A stretch of DNA of 41,666 bases, from assembly GCA_002344795.1 (NCBI GenBank), contig DDUM01000070.1, positions 1 through 41,666 of the forward strand, written 5' to 3'. Source of the DNA: Flammeovirgaceae bacterium UBA2338 (lineage in GTDB: Bacteria > Bacteroidota > Bacteroidia > Cytophagales > Cyclobacteriaceae). The notes under the pieces are model-generated. The model was not told the DNA's origin. It searched no databases and saw only the letters and a program-made list of their open reading frames with translations. The position numbers and the translations under genes were made by a program. Shown one piece after another: positions 22,786 to 30,945 of the stretch (its first letter is position 1; each line of letters starts with the position of its first letter).

Positions 22786-23567
22786 GTCCCGAACTGACCC
22801 GCAAGAAGAACAACATCTTCATTCTGCTCAGCGGAATTTTCATTACCAATGCTTTAATTGCCGAAATGATTGGTGTGAAAATATTTTCATTTGAAAATAC
22901 ACTTGGTTTTCCTCCGGCCCAAATTAATATCCTGGGGTTTATCATGGATTTCAATCTCACAACCGGTGTAGTCATATGGCCTGTGGTCTTTGTTACCTCT
23001 GATCTTATCAACGAATACTTTGGCAAGCCGGGAGTAAAGCGAATCAGTTATCTGACTGCGGGGTTAATCGCCTATTCATTTATTGTTCTGTTTTTTTCCA
23101 TGAATTTATCACCGGCCAGCTGGTGGATGGATGCCAACAGTACCGATGCAGATGGGAATTATTTCAATATTGATTTTGCATTTAACAAAATATTTGGACA
23201 GAGTCAGCGGATTATTATCGGTTCACTTACTGCATTTTTAATCGGGCAACTGGTGGATGTGTACATATTTCAAAAGTTGCGGAAAATTACGGGCACCAAA
23301 AAACTTTGGTTAAGGGCAACCGGATCTACACTGGTGTCGCAACTGGTGGACAGCTTTGTCGTGTTGTTTATTGCATTCACAGGCATATTCAGCATATCCC
23401 AAATCATTGCCATCGGGATCACGAATTACATTTACAAGTTTATCGTGGCCATTGCACTCACTCCACTCATTTATGCTGGTCATTATAGTATCAATAAATA
23501 CCTGGGAAGAGAACACGCCCAGAGGATATCAGATGAAGCCAGTCATAAAAGTCAATCATTTTTTTAG
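22782..23567 (+). CDS. queuosine precursor transporter (YhhQ/VUT family)
   Basis: A 261-residue polytopic inner-membrane protein with about six or seven helices. Family marks are ITNALIAEMIGVKIF, FVTSDLINEYFGK, GQLVDVYIFQKLRK and VSQLVDSFVVLFIAF, typical of the YhhQ family that imports preQ0/preQ1 or queuine for tRNA queuosine modification. It overlaps rnz by four bases, so tRNA processing and tRNA modification precursor uptake are coupled. The 3' end overlaps the convergent methyltransferase gene by 12 bases. Confidence 0.93.
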   Translation: MSPELTRKKNNIFILLSGIFITNALIAEMIGVKIFSFENTLGFPPAQINILGFIMDFNLTTGVVIWPVVFVTSDLINEYFGKPGVKRISYLTAGLIAYSFIVLFFSMNLSPASWWMDANSTDADGNYFNIDFAFNKIFGQSQRIIIGSLTAFLIGQLVDVYIFQKLRKITGTKKLWLRATGSTLVSQLVDSFVVLFIAFTGIFSISQIIAIGITNYIYKFIVAIALTPLIYAGHYSINKYLGREHAQRISDEASHKSQSFF

Positions 23568-24302
23568 CCGACTCCAGTTATCCAATATGATACCCGTTGC
23601 CACAGCTGCATTGAGAGATTCAGCGCCCGTCACTCCAGGTATCGTTATTTTATGAGTAACCAAGGATTGAATTTCAGGTGAAATTCCTTTGGCTTCATTT
23701 CCAATTACAATGACCCCTCTTTTTTCAAAGTGTTTTGAATGCACATCCTCACCTTCCATTAAAGCGCCATACACAGCTGCCTCCCATTGAGGAATCAAAT
23801 CCATCAGATTGGCATAAGCAATTTGTACTCTTGTGAAAGACCCCATTGTTGAATTGATTACCTTTGGATTATAGCAGTCTGCTGTCTGTGTTGAAGCAAC
23901 AATTTTCCTAATACCAAACCAGTCTGCAGTCCTGATGATGGTGCCCAGATTTCCTGGATCTCTTAGGTCGTCCAGTGCTAAAATAAACTCATTTTGTTCC
24001 AACACGGGCAATTGGTTTGGTTTTTGCCTCACTACTGCCAACGCACTTTCGTTGGTTTGAAATGAACTTAATTGTGCCAGTTGCTTTTCAGAAACAATGA
24101 GCAGGTCAGTATTTATTCCTTTTAATAACTTTTCCTGTCTTTCCCTGAAAGATTCGGTCACCAGCAACATTTCAATTATGAAATCAGACTTCAGCACCTC
24201 TGCTACCCCTTTCTCCCCATCAACAACAAAACATTGCTCCTCTTTGCGGTATTTCTTTAATTGCAAGGATTTGATGAATTTGATCTGGCTCTTACTAATC
24301 AT
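23556..24302 (-). CDS. TrmH/SpoU-family RNA 2'-O-methyltransferase
   Basis: A 248-residue SAM-dependent knotted methyltransferase of the TrmH family. Residues 1-90 form the L30e-like RNA-binding domain (KKYRKEEQCFVVDGEK), followed by motif 1 NLGTIIRTADWFG, motif 2 VIGNEAKGISPEI and motif 3 IPGVTGAESLNAAVATGII. It probably methylates a ribose of 23S rRNA or tRNA. Its start codon abuts that of tamL with no base between (CATATG), so each gene's promoter, if leader-bearing, lies within the other. In Bacteroidota this methyltransferase is often next to tamL. Confidence 0.93.
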   Translation of the reverse strand: MISKSQIKFIKSLQLKKYRKEEQCFVVDGEKGVAEVLKSDFIIEMLLVTESFRERQEKLLKGINTDLLIVSEKQLAQLSSFQTNESALAVVRQKPNQLPVLEQNEFILALDDLRDPGNLGTIIRTADWFGIRKIVASTQTADCYNPKVINSTMGSFTRVQIAYANLMDLIPQWEAAVYGALMEGEDVHSKHFEKRGVIVIGNEAKGISPEIQSLVTHKITIPGVTGAESLNAAVATGIILDNWSRLKK

Positions 24303-26777
24303 ATGTTGACTTTGAAGGGGAAATTTAGATATTTTTTAACGGCCAGCCTGTTATCCATGCTCTTTTCCGGATGTTTAGGCACCCGCTATCTGGAACCGGG
24401 AGAAAAACTACTCTTCAAACAAAAGGTGGTTGTGCCCAAAGGTTTCAAAAAAGATGGAATGAGCGACCTTTATATTCAAAAAACAAACAGAAGATTATTG
24501 GGGCTCCCCATTAACTCGCTGGTATGGATGTATCACATTGGAAAGAACAGGTACAATCCCGAAAAATTTAAAGCCAAGAAAGAAAAAATTGAAACAAAGT
24601 TCAATCGCAAAATAACCAATACTAAAAACGAGAGTAAAAAGTCATCGCTGCAATACAGAAAACAGAACAAGATTGATGTATTGAACGGCAAGATTGAAAA
24701 TGGTAACCTGTTTATGCAGTGGGGAGAAGAAGCTGCTGTTTACGACTCTTCCAACATTGCGCTGACAGCCGAAAAATTAACAGACTACTTGTTTACCCGC
24801 GGGTATTTTGAGGCAACAGCCGATATTGAAAAATCAGAAAAAGGAAAGAAGGTATCGATCAATTACCATGTTAACCCCAAAGCTGCCTATTTCTATGACT
24901 CCATTACCTATCAAATTGAAGACCAGAAAATTAAAAGTCTCTACGAGAAGAATCTTAATTCCAGTCTGATCAAGAAAGGAGATCAGTTCAATCAAAATGT
25001 ACTGAACCAGGAGCGCGAAAGAATTGACAATCTGTTAAAAGATAATGGATACTATGCCTTTGGCCGCGATTACGTGGAGTTCGACATTGACTCCACCTAT
25101 GGCGGGTATCATAAAATCGCATTGCGTCTCAACATCCTCAACCCCGCCAATCTTTCCTCTCATAAGCAATATCGGATAGACTCCATCATTTTTATCACAG
25201 ATGCCAATACCACCAATACCACAGGGAGAAGTAAAAGGCAAATTGTTCCTTATCGGGGTATCTCCTACCAATATTATCGCAATGAATACAGCAAGAGGAT
25301 TCTAAGTCAGCGGATATTCTTTAACAAAGACAGTCTTTACAGTCGTTCGGGCACAATTAATACACAACGTCAGTTGGCCAACCTGGGCATGTTCAAGTTT
25401 GTTAATGTTAATTACGACAGTTCCGGTGGTCAATTTGTAGCCTATTTGTATACCAGTGCCCTGAACAGATATTCCTGGTCTAATGAAGCGGGACTTACCG
25501 TAACTCAGGGTTTTCCTGGTCCCTACTACAATATGAGTTTCCTAAAACGCAACCTTTTCGGAGGTATCGAAATATTTGAACTCAACGGCAGGGCTGGATT
25601 TGAGGGTGTGGCTTCAGCGACTGATAAGGATTTCTACAGAAGCGTTGAAGCTGGTCTCAATGCCACCATTACATTTCCACAATTTTTAATTCCTATGAGC
25701 AGAGAGGCACAGAACAGGATAGGAAAACTCAATCCAAAAACAAAAATACTGGGTGGATTTACCTATTCTCAAAGGCCAGAATATGAACGAGAAACGACTA
25801 CCTTTTCCTACACCTATTCATGGGAAAAGAGACGCACTACACAGTATTCGTTTACCCTGGCCAATCTTAATATCATCCAGTCGAGATTGGACAGTACGTT
25901 TCGTGCGCTCCTTAACGACCTCAGTGCCACACAAGGAAACAACATCAGACTTTCCTTTAATCCGTCATTTGTTAGTAGTATGATTTTCTCTATGACCTGG
26001 AATCCGGAGAATTACGGGAACACCACCTCCAACTCCAAGTTCATACGGGCACAGGCTGAGAGCGGGGGTACATTCCTTAAAATCTACACTCCAGGAATAA
26101 TAGAAAAAGAAAACTTACAACTTTTCAGGTACTTACGCCTTAATATAGACTATAGAAAAAACAGAATTCTTAACAGCAACTCTGTATTGGCCTACCGCAT
26201 CAATACGGGGATTGGCTGGTCGTATTCTGAAGACCGCGTATTGCCCTATGAAAAATATTTCTTTGCCGGAGGGAGTAACAGTGTGCGTGCCTGGCGCCCC
26301 CGAAGGCTGGGTGTTGGATCAGTTCCGCCTCTGCTCAGTACAGACACCAATCAGGATGGCTTGTTTGATTATAGCTTTGAAAAACCAGGAGAAATTCTTT
26401 TGGAGGGAAGTGTTGAACTTAGAAGAAAATTATTTGGATTCGTTAACGGTGCCCTTTTCGTAGACTGGGGCAACGTGTGGTCTTTCAATGAAAATCAACT
26501 GGTGGCAGGATCCAGTGAACCCAACGTGGCCACATGGAAAGGCAGCACTCAATTTCGGCTTGATAATTTCTACAATCAAATCGCAGTAGGTACCGGATTT
26601 GGCTTGCGGTTTGATTTCTCCTTCCTTGTACTTCGATTCGATGTAGGGATAAAGGTACACGACCCCGCCCGGGAAGAGGGAGATCGCTTTGTACTGGATG
26701 ATTTGAAATTCTTCAGGCCGTTTGGTGGCGGAAAAGAACCCGTTATTTATAATATTGGGATAGGGTATCCTTTCTAG
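24303..26777 (+). CDS. tamL: TamL, BamA-superfamily outer-membrane lipoprotein
   Basis: An Omp85-type outer-membrane protein of 824 residues. The lipobox MLFSGC puts the lipidated Cys at residue 24, which distinguishes TamL of Bacteroidota from TamA/BamA. POTRA-like domains occupy roughly residues 110-330 (YFYDSITYQIEDQ, YRIDSIIFITD), and the C-terminal half is a 16-strand barrel with AGGSNSVRAWRPRRLG, the VRGY-type lid-lock motif, and a terminal aromatic (IGYPF). It is thought to insert outer-membrane proteins together with TamB; no tamB follows. ATG 24303 was chosen over an upstream in-frame ATG because the lipoprotein signal begins there. Confidence 0.92.
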   Translation: MLTLKGKFRYFLTASLLSMLFSGCLGTRYLEPGEKLLFKQKVVVPKGFKKDGMSDLYIQKTNRRLLGLPINSLVWMYHIGKNRYNPEKFKAKKEKIETKFNRKITNTKNESKKSSLQYRKQNKIDVLNGKIENGNLFMQWGEEAAVYDSSNIALTAEKLTDYLFTRGYFEATADIEKSEKGKKVSINYHVNPKAAYFYDSITYQIEDQKIKSLYEKNLNSSLIKKGDQFNQNVLNQERERIDNLLKDNGYYAFGRDYVEFDIDSTYGGYHKIALRLNILNPANLSSHKQYRIDSIIFITDANTTNTTGRSKRQIVPYRGISYQYYRNEYSKRILSQRIFFNKDSLYSRSGTINTQRQLANLGMFKFVNVNYDSSGGQFVAYLYTSALNRYSWSNEAGLTVTQGFPGPYYNMSFLKRNLFGGIEIFELNGRAGFEGVASATDKDFYRSVEAGLNATITFPQFLIPMSREAQNRIGKLNPKTKILGGFTYSQRPEYERETTTFSYTYSWEKRRTTQYSFTLANLNIIQSRLDSTFRALLNDLSATQGNNIRLSFNPSFVSSMIFSMTWNPENYGNTTSNSKFIRAQAESGGTFLKIYTPGIIEKENLQLFRYLRLNIDYRKNRILNSNSVLAYRINTGIGWSYSEDRVLPYEKYFFAGGSNSVRAWRPRRLGVGSVPPLLSTDTNQDGLFDYSFEKPGEILLEGSVELRRKLFGFVNGALFVDWGNVWSFNENQLVAGSSEPNVATWKGSTQFRLDNFYNQIAVGTGFGLRFDFSFLVLRFDVGIKVHDPAREEGDRFVLDDLKFFRPFGGGKEPVIYNIGIGYPF

Positions 26778-26797
26778 TCCTGATAGCTATCGGGACT
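26776..26797. terminator. 22-bp palindrome between convergent genes
   Basis: AGTCCTGATAG (26776-26786) and CTATCGGGACT (26787-26797) pair along their full length with one G-T, with no loop bases apart from those lost to folding. It overlaps the tamL stop codon. Palindromes with GATAGCTATC at the centre recur in Bacteroidota intergenic DNA. It could act as a terminator for both tamL and the dehydrogenase. Confidence 0.5.
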
Positions 26798-26807
26798 GGG
26801 GGCTGGA

Positions 26808-28898
26808 TTAGAAGTCGAACAGCTTTTTAAGTTCAGCTTTTACCTTTTCTGCATTGGGCAACATCATCTTTTCTAAATCTACGTTAAGCGGTACAGCGGG
26901 TAGGTTAGCTGCTCCATACGTCCAAACAGGTGCGTCCAGATAAGTAAAACATTCTTTTGAAATTCTCCCCGCGATGGATTCAGCAAACGAATTCATCAAT
27001 GGCTCTTCTGTGAGCACAAAAGCCCTACCATGCATTTTTACTGAATCCACTATCGCGTCCCAGTCTATCGGGTTGAGCGTTCTAAGATCCAAAATCTCCA
27101 CCCGACCTTCAAACGACCTGGAGGCTTCTTTAGCCCAATACACTCCCATACCATAGGTTATCACTACAGCGGACTCACCGTTGGCTATTTTATCTTCACT
27201 GGCTGTTTGAATTTTATTGGCTTTACCTAAAGGAATAATATAATCCTTATCCGGCTCGATCGTTTTTGCATCCAATGTTCCAGGCACTTTACTCCAGTAC
27301 AATCCTTTGTGCTCCAGCAACACAACCGGATTAGGATCATAAAAAGAAGCCTTCAAAAGACCTTTCATGTCTGCCGCATTGGAAGGGTAAACTATCTTTA
27401 TCCCTCTTATTGTAAGCAAGGCTGATTCCACACTACCTGAATGATAAGGGCCACCGCCACCATAGGCACCAATGGGCACTCTGATCAATGATTGTATCGG
27501 AAACTTCCCTTTGGTAATGTAGCAACTTTTAGAAAGTTCTTCCACTAATTGATTGATACCCGGCCAAATGTAGTCCGCAAACTGAATTTCTACAATTGGC
27601 TTCGCACCCACCGCAGACATCCCAGCGGTAGACCCCACAATGTAAGCCTCCTGAATAGGCGTATTAAATACACGCTCATCACCATACTTTTGAGCCAGTG
27701 TTGCTGCTTCTCTAAATACTCCCCCTAATCTTCCCCCCACATCCTGACCATACAATAATGCTTCCGGATGTTTTTTTAGAATTTCGTCTACTGCATGAAG
27801 GGCAGCATCCACCATCACCACCTTCTCTCCACCCCTGGGGCTACGATTACCTTTTTCTTTGGTTACTGGTGTAGGCGCAAACTCATGTGAATCAAAATCT
27901 TCAAGTACAGGATCGGCTGATGCCAGTGCCTTTTTATAATCTTTATCCACTCTCAATGAAGCTTTCTTCTTCAGCTCCTCCAATTTTTTTATTGTAAACT
28001 TCATTGCCTTCAATGAAGTTTCAAACTTGATTAAAGGATCTTGCTTCTCATGCTTCGCGAGATCATCTCCCCTGTACCACTCCTTCCTCACTCCGGAAGT
28101 ATGGTGACCTAATAGTGGGCATTTTGCATGCACCAAAATAGGAGCTCTGTTTTTTCTCACATAGTCGATCGCTTTAGTGAGACCTGTGTAACTTTCTTCA
28201 AACTTTGTTCCATCCACCCTCATGCGCTCCAGCCCTTTGAAACCAGCCGCATATTCATAGGCATCCATTGCCCTCATCTCTTTTCCGGTGGCAGATATGC
28301 CCCAATCGTTATCCTGAATTAAATAAAGTATAGGAAGTTTTTTTAACACCGCCATTTGAAAGGCCTCTGCCACTTCACCCTCGGTGACTGAGCCGTCACC
28401 CATTGAACACAAAACGATAGGTCTGTTGTTACCCTTTAATAATCCCTGAGATGCCAAATAGGAGAGCCCGTGGGCCATACCGGTGGCAGGAATAGCCTGC
28501 ATACCAGTAGCCGAGCTTTGATGTGGAATTGTAGGAAAGCCTTTTCTCTTCAGTGCAGGATGGCCATAATACGTTCTTCCTCCCGAAAAAGGGTCATCTC
28601 GTTTTGCCATCAACTGCAGCATCAACTCATAGGGTTGCATACCCATTCCCAACAAAATCGATTCATCTCTATAGTAGAGGGATGCAAAATCAAATTCTTT
28701 CAGTTGAAATCCGGCTGCTAACTGAATTGCTTCATGGCCCCTGGAGGTACTGTGCACATACTTACTGCAAATTTCTCTATTTTCTTCGTAACAATCCGCC
28801 ATGTACCGGGCGGTACACATCAGTTCATAAGCCCGCTCAAGTATATTTTTATCTATACTTGGTTTATTCTTTTGGTTTTTAAGCACTGTTTTTGTCAT
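26808..28898 (-). CDS. alpha-ketoacid dehydrogenase E1, alpha and beta fused (2-oxoisovalerate type)
   Basis: The thiamine-diphosphate-dependent E1 of a 2-oxoacid dehydrogenase complex, probably acting on branched-chain oxoacids. The 696-residue chain joins an alpha part (about residues 1-345) to a beta part (about 355-696). The ThDP/Mg motif GDGSVTEGEVAEAFQMAV followed by NDWGIS is near residues 166-200. The beta half has the YGQDVGGRLGGVFREA and EIQFADYIWPGINQL stretches and ends in the transketolase-C-like fold. E2 and E3 genes are not in this window. It is convergent with tamL across a 22-bp palindrome and divergent from the kinase gene. Confidence 0.93.
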   Translation of the reverse strand: MTKTVLKNQKNKPSIDKNILERAYELMCTARYMADCYEENREICSKYVHSTSRGHEAIQLAAGFQLKEFDFASLYYRDESILLGMGMQPYELMLQLMAKRDDPFSGGRTYYGHPALKRKGFPTIPHQSSATGMQAIPATGMAHGLSYLASQGLLKGNNRPIVLCSMGDGSVTEGEVAEAFQMAVLKKLPILYLIQDNDWGISATGKEMRAMDAYEYAAGFKGLERMRVDGTKFEESYTGLTKAIDYVRKNRAPILVHAKCPLLGHHTSGVRKEWYRGDDLAKHEKQDPLIKFETSLKAMKFTIKKLEELKKKASLRVDKDYKKALASADPVLEDFDSHEFAPTPVTKEKGNRSPRGGEKVVMVDAALHAVDEILKKHPEALLYGQDVGGRLGGVFREAATLAQKYGDERVFNTPIQEAYIVGSTAGMSAVGAKPIVEIQFADYIWPGINQLVEELSKSCYITKGKFPIQSLIRVPIGAYGGGGPYHSGSVESALLTIRGIKIVYPSNAADMKGLLKASFYDPNPVVLLEHKGLYWSKVPGTLDAKTIEPDKDYIIPLGKANKIQTASEDKIANGESAVVITYGMGVYWAKEASRSFEGRVEILDLRTLNPIDWDAIVDSVKMHGRAFVLTEEPLMNSFAESIAGRISKECFTYLDAPVWTYGAANLPAVPLNVDLEKMMLPNAEKVKAELKKLFDF

Positions 28899-28995
28899 CG
28901 GCTATTTATCCATTAAAGGCAGGATAAAGATACCAATTTTTGATAGGCAGACTAAGTATTCAAAACCCAAGTGGCTATATTGCTCTATTTACTTT

Positions 28996-30876
28996 ATGAA
29001 AGTTTGGCCAACAATAAGTGATATTGGAACCCAGTTTGGAAGCAATTCCACAGAGAGAAGGTATATACAAATTTGCAACAGGGTTAGTTTTATCATTTTC
29101 CTCCTTGTTCTTCTCCTTTTTGCTATCGCATTACTTTATTTTCAATGGATTTTATCTACCCGATTGGCATTGGCGGCAGCCATCTCATTTTTAATTCCTC
29201 CACTTCTCAATCATTTTGGCAAAATCAATTGGAGCCGACTGGTCCTCATTGTCCTCATCACCTTACCCGCTCTCTGTATTTCTATTCTGGATAAGTTTGA
29301 TCACCCGGATTCACTGGAGGAGTTTGAATATTTTCAATTCAGAATCATTATACTTTGTTCATCCATATTACCTTTTATTCTATTTTCATTAAAAGAACGG
29401 AGTCAAATTTACTTCGGCCTGCTTTTATCCTTTTCTGCCTTAATCTTTTATGATCCGCTTCATTATTTCTTCCATGCAGGATATTACCAGTTAGGTTTCA
29501 CCTCCCCTAACTACTATTTTATGAACTTTATTTTTATCTACAATTATTTTGTTCTCACGGGCAGCACTTATTTTATCAAAAACAGCTTTGAGCAATCGGA
29601 AAGTGAAAATGAATCTCTCATTCAACAATTGTCAGAAAGGCAAAAAGAAATTCTTAAAGCATCTCAAATAATATCAGAACAGCGCGAAAAACTCACACTG
29701 GAAAACAGAAATCTCAACAAAGAGCTGATAGACAAAAACAATCAGTTGACAGAAACCAATAAAGAACTTATAAGACACAACAACGAACTTCAGCAGTTTT
29801 CCTATACCGTTTCCCATAACCTTCGAGGCCCGGTGGCCAGTCTTACGGGGCTCCTCAATCTACTCGATCAATCCAATTTGAACAAAACCAATGAAGACAT
29901 ATTTAATCATCTAAAGATTTCTGTCAGTGCATTGGATGGAACGATCAAAGACCTTGGAAATATTATTGACATACGGAATGACATTTCAAGGATCAGGCAA
30001 AAGCTTTTATTAAAAGCGGAAGTAGAAGACATCGTTAAATTATTAAAAAGAGATATTGAAGAAAAAAACATTACTTTAAATGTTGACTTCAGCGCTCATC
30101 CCTATATTTATTCCGTACGCCCCATGCTCCGTAGCATTCTTTATAATTTAATCAGCAACGGAATAAAATACAGGTCTCAGGAAAGAGAGCCGGTCATCAA
30201 CATTACTTCCAGCACAACAGATGATGAAGTCAAAATTGAGGTGGAAGACAATGGACTGGGAATTGATATGGAAGCATTCGGCAGTAAGTTATTCGGCTTA
30301 TACAAACGCTTTCACACCCATACGGAAGGAAGAGGGCTTGGTCTTTTTCTGGTGAAGCTGCAAGTCGAAGCTTTGGAAGGATCCATTGAGGTAAAGAGCA
30401 CGCTTCATAAAGGAACTGTTTTTACTATCTGTTTCCCCAAGTTGGATAACCTGGAGGAGCAAATTCTATTGGACAACAGTATTGCCACCCTATATTACAA
30501 TGCTCCTCTGAATTGTATCGGTATTGATTGGAAAAAAACAGGCACACTGTCACAAACTAAGGATATCCTAAGAAAAAGTGTTGATTTTATAAAAAATTAT
30601 CAAACCGCAAACTGGATATCCAACATTACAAGGGTTGTGGACAGAGAGGAGGAGGATCTCAATATCTGGAGAGCCCAACACAATGCAGAGTTGAAACGAG
30701 CCGGCTTAAAAAGAATTGGGATCATCCTTCAAGACGAATTGAACCACAGCGGGTTTATAGTAAAAAAGGGGTTTATGAACGTCTACAATATAGAAATAAA
30801 AGTATTCAGCACAACACTTGAGGCTAAGCAGTGGATAGCGGATGAATACAAAAAAGACAACACAACAAATTCCTAA
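28996..30876 (+). CDS. sensor histidine kinase with C-terminal SpoIIAA/STAS-like domain
   Basis: A 626-residue membrane kinase. Five or six membrane helices lie in residues about 28-195, a coiled coil in 200-262 (SEREK-, NKELIDKNNQLTETN-like heptads), then HisKA with His274 in TVSHNLRGPVASL, and HATPase_c with NLISNGIKY (N box), DNGLGID (G1) and GRGLGLFLVKLQ (G2). After the catalytic domain (ending near 480) is an extra domain of about 130 residues: ATLYYNAPLNCIGIDWK, TANWISNITRV, GLKRIGIILQDE and FSTTLEAKQWI, a pattern I know from stand-alone SpoIIAA/STAS-like proteins of Bacteroidota. No response regulator is adjacent. Confidence 0.88.
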   Translation: MKVWPTISDIGTQFGSNSTERRYIQICNRVSFIIFLLVLLLFAIALLYFQWILSTRLALAAAISFLIPPLLNHFGKINWSRLVLIVLITLPALCISILDKFDHPDSLEEFEYFQFRIIILCSSILPFILFSLKERSQIYFGLLLSFSALIFYDPLHYFFHAGYYQLGFTSPNYYFMNFIFIYNYFVLTGSTYFIKNSFEQSESENESLIQQLSERQKEILKASQIISEQREKLTLENRNLNKELIDKNNQLTETNKELIRHNNELQQFSYTVSHNLRGPVASLTGLLNLLDQSNLNKTNEDIFNHLKISVSALDGTIKDLGNIIDIRNDISRIRQKLLLKAEVEDIVKLLKRDIEEKNITLNVDFSAHPYIYSVRPMLRSILYNLISNGIKYRSQEREPVINITSSTTDDEVKIEVEDNGLGIDMEAFGSKLFGLYKRFHTHTEGRGLGLFLVKLQVEALEGSIEVKSTLHKGTVFTICFPKLDNLEEQILLDNSIATLYYNAPLNCIGIDWKKTGTLSQTKDILRKSVDFIKNYQTANWISNITRVVDREEEDLNIWRAQHNAELKRAGLKRIGIILQDELNHSGFIVKKGFMNVYNIEIKVFSTTLEAKQWIADEYKKDNTTNS

Positions 30877-30945
30877 ATCCACCATCAAAAACACAAACCT
30901 GACAATCAACGTTTCAATATACCAACCCATCAACTCCACATTAAT

